From Vigna angularis (Eukaryota > Streptophyta > Magnoliopsida > Fabales > Fabaceae): 64,000 nt of DNA. The translations under genes were made by a program, and so were the position numbers. Location of the stretch: NCBI RefSeq assembly GCF_016808095.1, contig NC_068980.1, positions 7,598,501 to 7,662,500 of the forward strand, read 5' to 3'. The notes below the pieces were generated by a model. The model did not search any database, was not told the DNA's origin, and saw only the letters and a list, made by a program, of their open reading frames with translations. Of this stretch, positions 31,020 through 44,806 are shown one piece after another; the stretch's first letter is position 1, and each line of letters opens with the position of its first letter.

Positions 31020-33945
31020 AACCTCGTTAATTTCTTAATTGTTCATCTTCTTTCTCAGAAAAATAAAAAATAAAAAATAGAATTCGTTGATCTTTCAACG
31101 AGCTACAATTTACCAGTCATGTTTAAGTCTCACTCGGCATGCCCAACAAAGATATTCTAAAGCAATCATCACTAGTCAAAGAAAAATCTTACCTAAGGGG
31201 AGAGAAGACACACATCTGTAGTTACAGTAACTATTACTAGTCAATTTTAATATAAACCATTTTTCTTTTAATTTTACACTCATTTAGCATCTTAATAAGT
31301 TTATTTAATATTCTTGTTTTTATAAAATTATATATATTTATAATTATATTTAATCCCATTTATTAGAAATGATTTGTAAATTTAAATGTGTTTAATTGAG
31401 TATCGAGACCCCGGTAAAAATTAATTATTTTCAATTCAATTTTTATTAATATTTTTAATCTATTGACTAATCAAAACTTGTATATTTTTTTATTAAGTTA
31501 TTACTGTATAATTTTTTGATTAATTGGATGATTTATCTTATTTTTATCTTTTGATTTTGCTTATTTATATGTATGTATTGAAAAAATATTGTGTGTTTGA
31601 TAAGTGTGAAAAATAGTTGTTTTTATACTTATAAATAAACTTAATCTGATAATTATTCATGTTATTACTCAGTGAAAGTTGTAATAGGAAGTAGATGTTA
31701 TGTAACACATTATATAGGAAATGTTGTATTATTTGGACTGTTATCAGTCAATTCTTGCTAAGCGCTGTAGTTAAAAAAATTCGCACAGCGCATACACATA
31801 TGTGCATGGAGCGAATTAATGAAGTTAAGTAGCTTAAAAAGACGTAAGAGAAAGACAAAAACGATCTTCTGACACACAAACAAAAGGAGAAAAATACTTG
31901 AAAACTTCAGGAGACTGCTCAGGAGACACTTCAAGGCATCAAGACTTCACTTCTGCAAGGAATTGTTGTAAAGAATACATTCTAGATGTCTAGGAGAGAC
32001 TAGTTTTTATGTTCATTAGAATTGGTCGTATGACAATACATTGATGTAAATTTCTTGTGTAATATATGTCTATGTTCTTGTTCTTTTCTTGACTTGTTCA
32101 TGATTATACGGAAGTATAATTCTTTTTAAACTTTCTTTTGTACTGGGAAATATTTTTACAACAGAAACGTAAGAAAAGAAACTAAAAGGAACTACGCTAG
32201 GAATAACTTCTGTGTTTTTTGTTTTAAGGAATTAAATCAAGATACGCTTATGTGAATGCTTGAACAGAGAAAGTATTTTGTCTAGGATGTTACTATAATG
32301 TTAGTCTAAGACCAATTTTAGTTATCTTTATTACAATTTTCATTCTTAATTTGTTACGTTGTTATTTTCATGCTATTTTTCAAAGTTAAAATCAAATGTT
32401 ATCTTTAGTAATTGATTTTGATAAATAGTCTTAATTGAATAACATGACTCAAATTTTCTTGGGAGAACTATACTCTTAACTTAATTATCTGTATTACTTG
32501 AATGATTTTGTATATCTGCTAAAACGTTATCAGTGTTTAATATAAAATTAAAGATAATATTAATGTTAACTTAATATAACAAGAGTTTCTTAATGTTTTG
32601 GTTGAAAATAAGATGAATGACGAAGTTATCATATTTATAGATGGCTTTCACGAATCACTTATAACTATTAATGCACTGTCTCTTATATTTCTTAACATGT
32701 GAATGCTCATTGGGTTGGGTTATCCAATGACCCAATTTAACCCATTTAAATTGGATTTGTTTTCATATATTATTTAGTTAAATCTAATTCAATTCTAACT
32801 AACTAATTCACTCTTGTATGGATTAGATGATGGATTTAATTAATATGATGATTTGACACCTAAATTAATATTTTCTCTTATACTTGTATTATGAAAAATT
32901 GTGATATATTGTTTTATTTCATATCTTGAATTAGTTTTGAAAATCTTATTACGATTTAACTAATTGACTTGCTTTAAAACATTGATATAATTTTTGTAAA
33001 TGTTGTCTTATATTTTTAATTAGGTTGATAATTCAAAATTTTAATATTTAACAAAAAAAAGTTTTTTAAAATTTGACTCAAACAAATCTGAGTTTAAAAG
33101 TAACTTGAATTGGATTAGGTTTAGCATACAAATTGGAATAACCCAACTCAACTTAATATTTATTCAGTGAATTTTGTAATTGATTTGTCCAAACTTTCAG
33201 AAGCCCTAATATGTAAATTAAATTATAGGATAAGATAACAACCACGTCTCATAATTAAGAAAAAATATAACACAAAAAATATAAAAGTTTTAAGTAATTA
33301 ATAAATATAAAAATTTAATAAGACTCAATTAAAAATACTCAAATGAATTTTAAATTTAATTTATTTTAAATATTTAACTATTTTTAATATTAAATGAGTT
33401 TGAAATAGTTATAATTTGCTTATATATAAATTATTGGAATAAGATTTTCTTATATTTAAGTACAGGATAACAAAATAGTTGGACAGATAAAAAAATAGAT
33501 ATTAACGGAATGAAATAATAGATATAGAGATAAAAGCCATTCAATAATATTGTTTTACTGCAATTATGTAATAATGTCATCAGCAGTGAATAAAAGAAAA
33601 TATAGACCATACCACATTATTTATTTAGTCGAAAAGAAAATTAAAACGATTTGTAAAACAAAAAATTAATTTTTGAATTTTGTTTTGAACCTACCACTTT
33701 TGTATGAAATAAATTGAAAGGAATAAAAAGCAAGGAAAGAAGACGATGGAGTTAAAAATAGTGCTGATCTAAAAGTAAATAGACTAGTTATATCTATGTT
33801 GAGTTATGTTTTTTTCTTCTTCTTTTAATTAATACTTTAATATTTACTTTGATTTCACATAGTGGATATTTTGTCTTTTGTATATTTTTCTCTTGTCTTA
33901 TTCATTTCAGTTCACTTATAAACAATGATAAATAATTGAAGAGAG
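31020..33945. other. DNA separating gene 1 from its homologous upstream flank
   Basis: Up to about 31020 the flank of gene 1 matches that of gene 2 (to about 40560). Homology to the upstream flanks of genes 2 and 3 then resumes only at about 33950-34015. The roughly 2.9 kb between is absent from gene 2's flank. It is AT-rich with no recognisable coding sequence. It contains an inverted pair at about 32708-32730 and 33134-33158 around the word TTGGGTTAT. No flanking duplication was resolved. Confidence 0.45.
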
Positions 33946-33949
33946 GTTA

Positions 33950-35630
33950 ACTTCAAAGTCTACGCCATTCGTCGGTACTCTCCGAGTCGCTTCTTTACTC
34001 TGCCTGGTTTTACTGTTCAAATAGATTCATTAGCTTTTCATTATTATTAAAACTGTTTTTAAAGTAAAAAAAACACATTTTTAATAGTGTAACTTGTGTA
34101 TATAAAATTATTATCTGATTGGATTACAATTCATATGTTACTTAAAAACATTGCAAATATATATATAGAGAGAGAGATTAATTTTCCACTCTTATTCACA
34201 ATAAAAGATTTAATGTGAGTTTTTTTTTTTTTACAAAGCATCATACACTCATTTTTAAATCTAATAGGAGTGTTTTCACGTTTAAATGTGGATGAAGAAA
34301 ATTAGTTTGACATAAAGTTGTTAATTTTGTGAACCTATGTCACTCAAATATTTAATAAATTTGATCTCTTTTTTACATTGGTTTCAATAAGAAGTTCATA
34401 TATAACAAATTTATATTTTTGTTTCTCTTGATTTTTCGATAATGATGGGAGTGGAAATATAATGACAATGGATAAAGCATAAAGAAAATATGGTAAAAAC
34501 CCACAGTGGTAGGTATGATGGTAGGAAAAATTACAATAAAATAATAAGAACACTAAAATAAATTGCAAAAAGTAAATTACCAATAAAGAAACTTGTAATC
34601 AACGAGAGTGGTGACCTAAATTGTAATAATCAATTAGATTAATCATTTTTCATTATTAATCCTTGTATTTTTTTTTGAAATGTGTCCCAAACATTTACGC
34701 CACAAGTAAACAGATGTTCATCAACTAAACTACGTTTTGTGTGAACATTATGATTTAAGATCATAAGTGTTTTAAAATATAAATTATTCAACTTCAATTT
34801 ATATAAACTAGTATAAAATGAACGATATTTAATCAAACCACAAACAAGTATCCCTAAACAAAAGATCAATTAAACAATATAAAGTTTTTTCTTCGATTGA
34901 TTGAGACTTACTTCACTAGTTTTTGGTTTTACGGGAAACTTTCGTATTTTAAATAATCTTTTCTACTTGATCAATGCCCTCGACAATATATAATTAATGA
35001 ATTACCAATTAACTTCTTCTTTGATTTAGTAACAATTCAATTTTAAAAGCATTAATATTAGAACCTTTTAAAAAAAAGCTAGTAATCATAAGTCAGGTAG
35101 TGGGCACCAGACAAAAACGAAATGTGGAAATATTCTTACATAGCAACTTAAATTGTTCAGCTTAGAGGGCCTTTAATTTACAGTGTGCAATTACATTTTC
35201 TATTTCTTAATTTAAAAGTATAAAATGAAAAGTTTTACTCAGTTGTGGGCGTAACCCAATTCCATGAAACTTTCACTAAAATATAAACTCGGCCAAATTA
35301 GACTATTCAACTTTTCCAAGTTAGACCGTATACTTTTTTTGTGTGGACAAAATAGAGAGTACACAACTCGAGATTTCTTTCACAATGCATTTTTCTCACA
35401 AGGTATGGTTTTATGTGAGAAAATCAATTCTACTTAGAAATATACCATTCGGCACCCAAACGTGTGAATATGACCTACAGAATTTCTGTTTATTCACGTA
35501 AACAATAGTATTAACATAATTATGTAATTAAATGTTAATCAAATAGTATAATATATGGGTCTAGATAATCTTGATCCATCTAAGAGACTCATAATAATGC
35601 TATAAATATGTTGCGTACATATTATCTTAG
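33950..35630. repeat. Displaced copy of the receptor-kinase upstream flank
   Basis: 34015-35630 resembles 40570-41560 (upstream of gene 2): shared phrases include TTGGATTACAATTCA, ATCATAAGTCAGG and TGGTTTTATGTGAGAAA, in the same order and orientation. 33955-33995 resembles 50935-50975 (upstream of gene 3), sharing GTCTACGCCATT. This is the promoter-side flank of gene 1, now about 3 kb from its start codon. Confidence 0.6.
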
Positions 35631-36718
35631 TTTAAACTATGAGCGACTTAGGTGTGGGCCATTTAAACAAGAGACTCATAAATCATCAAACTTTTTTTTT
35701 GTTACTTTCATTCCTATTTCCAAATGTGTAGTTTATATTTTATTTTATACTATTTACTTATTAATAACTTAATTAGTATCACTTTTATTTATTTATTATT
35801 GATTCTTCTCCTGTAATAATTCATTGTAATGTAAGTTTTTTTTAACGAGAAGTAATCTGATTTCTCTTTAAACTAGCCATCAAACACTTTTTTCTTTTTT
35901 TCTTCACTACTTTCTTTCCTATTTTAAAAGGTTTCATTTTTATATATGGTTATGATGGAAAAACATCTACGTGAGAACATTATTAGCTACTATTAAATCT
36001 AGGGAATGATTGTTTTTAATACAAGTGAAATTGCTTCTTTTGTTATTTTTTAGAAGAAAAAAAAACATATAATACATTGTGCATGCATACCACACTTTTA
36101 ATAAATTTGGAATCAAGTTGCAACACAAGTCAAGGAAGTCTTTCTTATAAACTTTTGATTGAAACAAAATTGATCATATTGGACAAAACACCAACTATTA
36201 TGAAACATCAATGATGAATAAATTATGTTTTGAAATAATTGATAAAACATTAAGAGATATTTTGAAAATTGAAAATAATAAAAAAATATATTCAAAACCC
36301 ATTTTGTGATAAAATTATTGTTTTGAAAATAATTTTAAACAAATTTTGCCGGATGTAAAGAACGTATTCACATGAGATTGTGAAATCAACAATAAAGTAT
36401 GTGTTATGAAAAAAGTTATTAACTTTTAAATCTTTCATAGAACATGAAACTAATTATTATCAAATGTAGGGAGATATTAAAAAAAAATTAACTCATTGGA
36501 TTATCTCAAATCATTAAAAAAATTCAAAAATAATTTCTATAGATTTACATTAACAGATAAAAAGTAAAACATAAGCTCTCTATTTATATAGATTTACTGT
36601 CCCAAAAAAAAAAGAGAATAGTAAAAGTAATACTTAAAAACAACATAAACACTAACTTGTGATAAAATACAACTATAAAATAACAAGATATAGATTTCAT
36701 GGAAGGTTTCATCGCGTA
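35631..36718. other. Spacer downstream of array gene 2
   Basis: AT-rich, non-coding. The part next to the stop codon (about 36550-36718) is homologous to the 3' flank of gene 1 (about 27020-27179), so it is the shared 3' UTR region. Confidence 0.6.
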
Positions 36719-39700
36719 CTATCGACCTTGTTCGTAACTGCTGTCAAATTGCAGACTTGTTTCTGGTTTACTAGAAGAAGAAGGTGAACTTGAATAACGC
36801 TTGTTCATAAAAAATGTTGGCTGGGTGGGAATTGGCATGGTTGTTGTCTCTACGTCAAGCATGTACAAAACATTTGACATAGTGGGTCGATTACTTGGTT
36901 CATCTTGTATGCACAATAATCCAACAACTGCACATTTGAAAAATTGATTTTCGTTGCATGTTTCACCAAGGCTAGAATCCATTAAATCCAATAGCTTGTT
37001 ATCTGACCATAACTTCCATGCCTGATAAATATAATGTCAAGAAAAAATGAATCAGAAGTCAATATAAGTCACAAAAACAACACAAGACAGCAACACAATA
37101 AACATACATAACCCAAAAGGCTAGAAATTTGATTGGACTCATAGAATCCTGTGTTCCTTTTTCCACTAAGAATCTCCAGTAGGACCACCCCAAAGCTGAA
37201 AACATCAGATTTCACTGAAAAAAGTCCATCCAAAGCATACTCTGGAGCCATGTATCCACTTCAAGAAAAAAACAATAAAAGTTTTTATGTGTAGCAAGAA
37301 TGTATGGAACATCATATTCAGAAAAATAACAATGTCAGAGTACTTGGGGAACTTACTAGGTTCCCATCACTCTCCCTGTACTTGCTTCCGTTTCTTTTCC
37401 TCCAAATATTTTGGCAAGACCAAAGTCAGATATCTTTGGATTCATTTCCTCGTCTAAGAGAACGTTGCTGGTTTTCATGTCTCTATGAATCACTCTCAAT
37501 CTAGAGTCTTGATGAAGGTATAGCATGCCTCGTGCTATGCCTACTATTATCTCAAACCGCATCGGCCAATCCAACAGTATAGTTCGACTACGGTCTTTCA
37601 ACGTATGCATTACACATTTCAAATGAAGAACAAGGTTAGCGAAGTTGTGGTTGTAATAATTAGAGAATAGGTTGTGTGATGGAGTATGGAGTCTCACCAA
37701 ATATAAATGAGTCCAAGCTCTTATTTGGCATGTATTCATAAAGTAAGATTTTTTCATCCCCTTTTATGCAGTAGCCCCTCAGTCTAACAAGGTTCCGATG
37801 TTGAAGTTTGGCAATCAAAATAACCTCATTTTTGAATTCTTGCAGGCCTTGAGTGGAAACACTTGAAAGTCTCTTTACAGCTATTTCTTGACCTCCAGGA
37901 AACGTTCCCTGGATAAAAGGTTTCCATACATTATATCATGAGAAGATTTTGCAAGGATTCAATGCAAGATAGGTAATTAAAAGTTTGATGAACTGAGCAA
38001 ATCACCTTATAAACAGGTCCATAACCTCCTCTTCCGAGCTTGTTAGAATCCGAGAAATTATCTGTAGCTGCGAGAATGCTTGCAAAAGTGTAAAAGGGAA
38101 CTTCAATGCCTTCGATGTCTTTTTCTTCTAAACTTCCTAAGCCAATCAAACCTTTCACATGTCTTTCACTCTCATACAAGCTCTCCTGAATTCGGGAGCT
38201 TGCTCGATCTGAACTCCGTACCATCAGATACATAGCATTTCATTATCTGTGTGAAGATAAAAGATTTTTAATTCAACGTGCAAAACTACAAATTATCACC
38301 ATGTTTAAGGGATTTTTTCTTTCTCCACACGATGCCAAATGCTATTATGCATGTCACAGCAGCCAGGGAACCAAGAGTTGCTAAAAGAATCAATTCTAGT
38401 CGAGTTGAGTGATTTCCTGATTGCTCTTCTGTCGCAGAAAGGAAAAAAAAATGCAGAAAGTATGAGGGCAAACACCATTATAATTGTACTACCAAAATGC
38501 CAAAGTACCATTATAATCATTTTAATCTGGCAATATTTTTTCGGTATTAAAGGAGAAAAATAGAAAAGTGGATAGGATTATAACAAAATCCTAACCTTGG
38601 GTGCAGCTCATTAATGTGTTATTCCAATTATAGTTTGAATCACAATGGCACCTACTTCCACCTTCCCTTGTTGCTCTGCATGTTGAATGTGGCCAATTCA
38701 TGCAGTCTGTAAGCTGACTACAGGGGGGTTCTGGTGCTGGTAACCAATTGATTTTTATTACGGCATCTTCATTGTACTGAACCTTAAACGGAAAATCAGT
38801 GCTATTTTGACTGCTGAAACTGTAATTGAATGAATTGAAATAGTTTGTTTGAATGGAAAACATTCTGGAATCTTCATCGATCCAAGTTACTGGGTATGGT
38901 ATTCCTCCGGGAATCATAAAACTAACTTTGCCAGTGGATTTGTTGCAATTGAAGTAGTTGTACATGGGGTCTCCGCAGTTTGACCCATTGCTTAGGGGAT
39001 AAGGAATAGCATATGTGCCGCAAGGTTCACACGATTTAGCAGTTGGTGCTACACAACAATACATTAATTCAGCCTTAAATCATGTTTCATCAGTTTACCG
39101 TTCAATCCATCCTTCTAACTGATGAGTCAATACAATATGACCTATGAATATCATCTAGAAGTTTCAACTAATGGTATTAAGAGTATATATAAATTACCTA
39201 TGTCTGATTTCTTAACCATGATAGAAAGATCATGACCGCGCAGGTAGTTCTCGACAAGAGAAGATAAAGGCCGCGTCCAGATATTGCACGAGTATGAACC
39301 ACGATCACCATATGTCGTACTATTAAATGAATAGGCCTGACACTGTGATTGGGGACACATGTTGATGCACATGGATTGGCATTTTCCTTCTGTTTCAGTA
39401 TTAATCTCTTCGTCTGGGTCGGCCACTTTTATGTTGGTTAAGTTCAGGAACATCACGCCCTCGTTGGTACTGGTACACGTCGTTGATTTTCTCGCACATC
39501 CTTGGGACTCCGATTCTCGATCAGAAGGAAAACCTTGAATAGAACTGAATCCTGGCAAACATCTGCACTGAATGAAGTTATCTTTGTTACATAGGCCGAA
39601 GCTCCCGCAATAATCAGGTATGTCACACTTGTTCTCTGGCCCAGACCATATCTTAGTCCAATTTGATTCTGCCTCATCCCACTCCAAAAACACTATCTCC

Positions 39701-40476
39701 CCTCTAGAATTCATCAAAAGCCTTGATTTATAGTACATGTAAGGTTGTGATACGAAGACTGTTTTGTTAGAATAATTGTACGTTTTAGTACTCCAGATGT
39801 CGTTGTTCAACAAATTAAATACCACCTGGGAAGCCGCTTCTGTGTCAAATTCATCAGGTGCCCAGTGGATTTTTGAATGATATTGCACAACGAAGCTCCG
39901 TTTCTCAGCCTGTTGAGTCAGCTTGAAGGTGAAGTTCCCAGGTGCTGGGTTAGCGGAGTCTTTCCAACAAGTCAACGACATAGTCGCGTCCATTTTCATG
40001 CCGGGAAGAAACGTGTCTGTTGGCTTCTTGAAGCTTTCCCACAGGTATGTCGCTTCAGAGTCATCCTCTTTTAGTACTAGATTCCCAGAATCTAGGAGCT
40101 GCAGTGTTCTGTTAGAGGACGAGGATGCTCCAAGTCCAGAAGACCAGAGGCTTCTGAATGCATATTCTACCACCAGATTTCCATCCTCCGCAATTCGAAA
40201 AACTCCACTGGAATCGGGAACAGGATCATCTCTGTTGGCAACCCACACCACTGTTTGTGGTTCCAAGCCGTGATACCAAATCCCCAGGTATTTCCCTCCA
40301 CTTTTTTCAGCAGGAGAAAAGAAGCCCAGCTCAAATGTGGCGTTTGATGAAACAAGGTTTCCATTGGAGTGGTGATGAGTTATGCTCTGGTTTGCCTTTA
40401 GAGTATCTCCACCCAAACATATTGGCAGGCAGAGAAGAAGAATGGAGAAGGACAACACAACCTCTTCACTTCTCAT
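36719..40476 (-). CDS. G-type lectin S-receptor-like Ser/Thr kinase, array gene 2
   Basis: Tandem paralogue of gene 1, offset by about 9540 bases. Exons (minus): 40476-39198, 39048-38596, 38428-38300, 38208-38006, 37908-37698, 37594-37357, 37258-37108, 37021-36719. They total 2967 nt, 988 residues, with all GT/AG junctions in phase. Same order of domains: signal peptide ending near CLGG, bulb lectin, SLG/EGF region, PAN, second Cys-rich module ([13 protein letters not shown]), membrane helix, kinase. Kinase residues are Lys700, Asp797 (HRDMK) and Asp815 (DFG). From exon 8's acceptor through most of exon 5, introns included, it differs from gene 1 by only about two bases. Exons 1 and 2 carry many amino-acid changes concentrated in the SLG and PAN regions. 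Appears fully functional. Confidence 0.93.
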
Positions 40477-40569
40477 TGCTAATACAAACCTTCAATGGTC
40501 TCTCTGATGCTTATTTCAAAATTTTGACACTAAATGCTATAACATCAACTACTATTTCAAGCATTATTC

Positions 40570-43000
40570 CCCCAAACAGATTTTTAGGTTTTCATTACAA
40601 TAAAATTTGTTCTTTTAAAAGACAAAAAACACATTTTACTAATTTATTTTTTTTGTGTATAAAATTGTTATCTGGTTGGATTACAATTCAACTGTGAACT
40701 GAAAGTATTACAACTTATATATATGTAATCCATGAATTACTAACTATTTTTTCTCTTATTTAATTAAAATACTAATATTAGAACTCTAAAAAAATATAAT
40801 AATCATAAGTCAGGGAGGTGCATGTCCTGCTTACACCTACACAAAAAGGAAAGGTGGAAAAAAAAAATACTTACCTATCAATTTAAAAGCTTAGTGAGCA
40901 TTTAATTCATACGGTGCAATCACATTTTCCATTTCTTAATTTATATTGCAAAACAAATTAATATTAAAAATTGTATAGAAAAACGTCTATTTTGTCCATT
41001 ATTAAAATATATCAAAAAATAAAAATTTGGACCAATTCTCAACTTTTCAAGGTTAGATAGTATTACTTTTTTTGGTTGACAAGTTAGAGAGTATAGTTGT
41101 TTCATTTCGGATTTGTGTTTCTTATTGTATTTTTTCTCACACGGAATGGTTTTATGTGAGAAATACAATTCTATTTAGAAAGTTTATCGTTTGGGCTGCC
41201 AAACTTGTCGAGTACTGCGAACTATAAAATTTTGGATTATTTAAGTAAACATCAGTTCAAATTTTGGCATGAACTATACAAAGAATATTTATGGGCATGA
41301 CATGAGGTGCTCATCTTTTGCTTTTTCTCTTCTTTTTTACTTTTTTTCCCTCTTAAATGTTCTTTGTATAATGGTTGGGTAAATCATATTGTCCTTTTTA
41401 ATTTATATTAGTTATTGCTGATAAAAATAAAGTATAAACATAATTAAGTAATCAAAGATTGATCGAATATTAATATAAATGGTTATATTTAATATATGTC
41501 CATTTAGTTAAAAGATTCATAAAAATACTACAAATATGTAACACATTTATTGATTATATAGAGTTAAACAAGCAACATCAAATACCTAAATTCAATTCAT
41601 AATGTAATTGAAATTATTTAACAAATCCAACTACATGTAAAGAAGATTGAAATTTGATCATTTATAACAATAGAAAATCAAATATTAACCTATAAATTAA
41701 AATTCAAATAAAAAAATTAACTTATAGAATTTCATTCAGTATATCCAAATTTTCTAAGCATAGCAGTCGTTGAGTTAATTATTTCTCTATAGAATATGTT
41801 TGCTCGACAAATGCATATTCACTAGGCGAATTAATAATTATTTATCTTATTTGCAATTATGAAACATTGATTTGGATTAATAGGTCATATTTTAGTAGAT
41901 TGACCTTTAAAATAAATATTACAAAGATTCTTTGGAAGGATAGGTTCATTAAACACATTCTCTATTTTTCAAGAGTTTCTTGTTCAAAATTTTGTCTTGT
42001 CTACCAAGATTAAGAAACTTAATCCAAATCGCTAAATACACATAATTAAGAATATTTATGACTAAATCCTCTTTTAAAACTTATGTACCAATATTAATCT
42101 AAAGGCAAACATTGAAGTAAAAAAATATTTGTAAAAAAATTTCTAAGCTAAAAGTGTATATAAAATATGTTTATACCCCCCACTTATAAGTCATTTTCAA
42201 GGTGTCAAAGATTTACTTCTAATTTTGTTATTAATTGAATTTTGTTACTAATTTAATCTCTAATTTAATTGTTAATTTGGATTCATAAACTCTTAAATTG
42301 ATAGTGAATTTAGTGATTAATCGCATATTATGATATTTCTTTATAACACAACTACAATACAATATAACAAAATTTACCGTTTACACTCAATCGATAGACC
42401 TTTTGAAATAAAAAAACATTTTTCTTATTACATGTCAATATCATTAAAGATATTTAGAAATTTTATTACATTTAGTTTAAAGCTTCTATTTAAAAAAATG
42501 ATTAATTTTAATGTTGGAGTCAAAATTCGTGACTCTTTTTGGTCTTATAATTGTAAATTTGTTTAGTATTTTAAAAAATATAAGGTTATTAAAACACTAC
42601 CCAAAAAAAAAAATCTAGTGACTTGTGATCACATGTACGTTGTGCAAAATAAATGTGGATGTCGACGTTTTTCGAGAACTACCAGTCTAGCGTTCCGACG
42701 ACTTTGACTTGCATGGGACAAAGTCACCCATCACAACATGAAAGCGATATTTTCCCACAAATAATTTGTTTCCTTTTTTCCTCCGACAATGTTTATGTAA
42801 GATTAGAACACGATAAAATTAATTTAAGTGTACGGAATTATTAATTAATTGAACAGTTTATAATTGTACTGTTTTATTCTATAGTTTAGTTTTAGAAAAT
42901 TGAAATTTTAATGTTATAATTAATTATTTATTAATTTAAAACTATTTTGTTTTACATTTTTATTTGTTTAAGACTATTTAAATTGTAGTTTAGTTTCATT
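40570..43000. other. Upstream flank of array gene 2 and spacer
   Basis: The first kilobase is homologous to 34015-35630. The remainder is AT-rich with no recognised gene or element. Confidence 0.55.
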
Positions 43001-43009
43001 ACGTTGACT

Positions 43010-43450
43010 GGCCCAAATTTTAATTAAGGTTGATCCAGTCAAATTTAGTTAATTTTTCTTTTGCCATAATTAACTTGTTCAATTTGAAATTTTTTTTTAC
43101 AAAAAAATGATTTAGTCGAATTTTCGTTAAAATTCACTCGATCAAGTTTTACTTGTATTCGACTTGATCGAATTCAACAAATTTGTAGATGGGACTAACT
43201 AGATCGAATTTGATCAATTTTTGGTTGAGACTATCTCGCTCATTTGTGGTTATTCCAATCAAATTCTGTTGATTTTAATTAGGGCTGACTCGAATTAATT
43301 CGACCAATTTGGATAGAAATCAATTTGACTAAGTTTCGAGTGTAGTTGTTTCAAACAAATTTGGTTGATTTTCGATTATGACCATTTCAACCAATTTTTG
43401 GTTAGGATTGATTCAGCCAAGTTTGAGCCGAGTTTTAGTCGTGCTTGTTT
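43010..43450. repeat. Degenerate tandem repeat (AATTTGGTTGATTTT-like units)
   Basis: A run of loosely related units built on the theme (G/C)AAATTT(G/T)(A/G)TT(G/A)ATTTT followed by a short GA(C/T)T(G/C)-type link recurs roughly every 30-40 bases. Copies are too diverged to give an exact period by eye. Looks like an old satellite-like array in the spacer downstream of gene 3. Confidence 0.5.
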
Positions 43451-43688
43451 CAACTAAAATCAAATATTTATAGGAGAGCTTATATTCTTGAATAAAGATA
43501 AATATTGTTTGTCTACTTAGTTAGCATAATTGGATTGAATCTAAATTTTTACTCTGTGATTGATTAGGATAAACATAAAAACTAGGAATTGGATAAGTTT
43601 CTACTTTCAACAAGTGTTTGGACAATAAGAATCTTACCTAATGGAAAGATAGTGGAAGAGGTAACAAAACCCTATACTTTTTATTATA

Positions 43689-43791
43689 AATAAATATTCA
43701 TAATTGAATATTAATAAAATGTTAATTTTACATGCAATGCAACAGTCATGAAAATGTATGAATCAAAGAGAAAAAGAGAGAATAAAAAGAT
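43689..43791. repeat. Copy A1 of a 100-bp duplicated 3' flank
   Basis: Nearly identical to A2 at 44703-44806 (shared TGTTAATTTTACATGCAATG and GAATCAAAGAGAAAAAGAGA), same orientation. A2 lies just downstream of gene 3's stop codon, so A1 is probably a duplicate of receptor-kinase 3' flank. Confidence 0.8.
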
Positions 43792-43796
43792 AATTC

Positions 43797-44228
43797 AACA
43801 AGTGGAATTATATATCGGTGGTCCTGCATGGCATTTGCTGGGCTCGGAACGTGGCTATTTCGTTCTCTTTATATTCTCTAATGTATTTTTTATAACACAC
43901 TTTTATTTTTCAAAATACTATTTTCACTTTTGATGTTCTAAAGAAAGTAATCTCCAAAAAGTTAAGAAAACAATTATATTCTAGAATTTAAAAAGAGAGG
44001 TAGTTTCTGAAATATTAAAATTTTATAGAGTAATGAATGAATTGCATTTACGGTTGTACTTTTAAAACATAGAAAAAGGAATGAAAGAACTCAACATATT
44101 AACTCTCTTTTAATTTTCTTTGTTTTCTCGAAAGATGAAATTGGATATTAGAGCTATGGAAAAATTTTACCTTTCCTTAACAAGAGGAAAATGATAGATG
44201 AAAAAAATATTTAAATAACAATGAAAAG
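43797..44228. repeat. Copy B1 of a 430-bp direct repeat
   Basis: Nearly identical to B2 at 53532-53990, same orientation, offset about 9735 bases. It lacks a 27-28-base stretch present in B2, bounded there by AAAT, so the loss looks like a microhomology-mediated deletion. Non-coding on inspection. Confidence 0.85.
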
Positions 44229-44702
44229 AATCTACCAATCCTACCAGCCCTTTTTATCTACATCCTAGAGAAAATCAAGACTCCATCCCTATCTCTCAAG
44301 TCCTAAATGAGACAAATTGCTCTTCTTCTTGGAACAGGAACACGAGAAGAGCCCCATTTCCAAAAACCAAATTAAAGAAAACTGAAACAAGCTAAAAGCT
44401 GTCTATCTAAAGAAGAGACAAAAACTAAAAGATGAACTTTTTTCATTGCATCGGTCTATCAGCTGGCATTATGTATGTACAATACAATATTTAATAAATT
44501 CAAATTCCCTGTGACTCTTATTACTGCAACTTATGTATAACAGATACAATATAAAGAGGAGAAGGGAAGGGAAAAAAAGGCAATGTGTATTATGAGTTAT
44601 TTAAATACTTAAATATATAAATTAAGCTGTCCCAATTAAATTTTTAGTATGAATATTTATTTTAAACTAGATTATTTAAATTTTTATTTCAAATTTTATG
44701 TT

Positions 44703-44806
44703 TTCATAAATATTCACAATTGAATAATAATCAAATGTTAATTTTACATGCAATGCAACAGTTATGAAAATGTATGAATCAAAGAGAAAAAGAGAGAATA
44801 AAAAGT
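44703..44806. repeat. Copy A2 of the 100-bp duplicated 3' flank
   Basis: Partner of A1 (43689-43791). It sits about 90 bases beyond the stop codon of array gene 3 and probably contains part of its 3' UTR. Confidence 0.8.
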
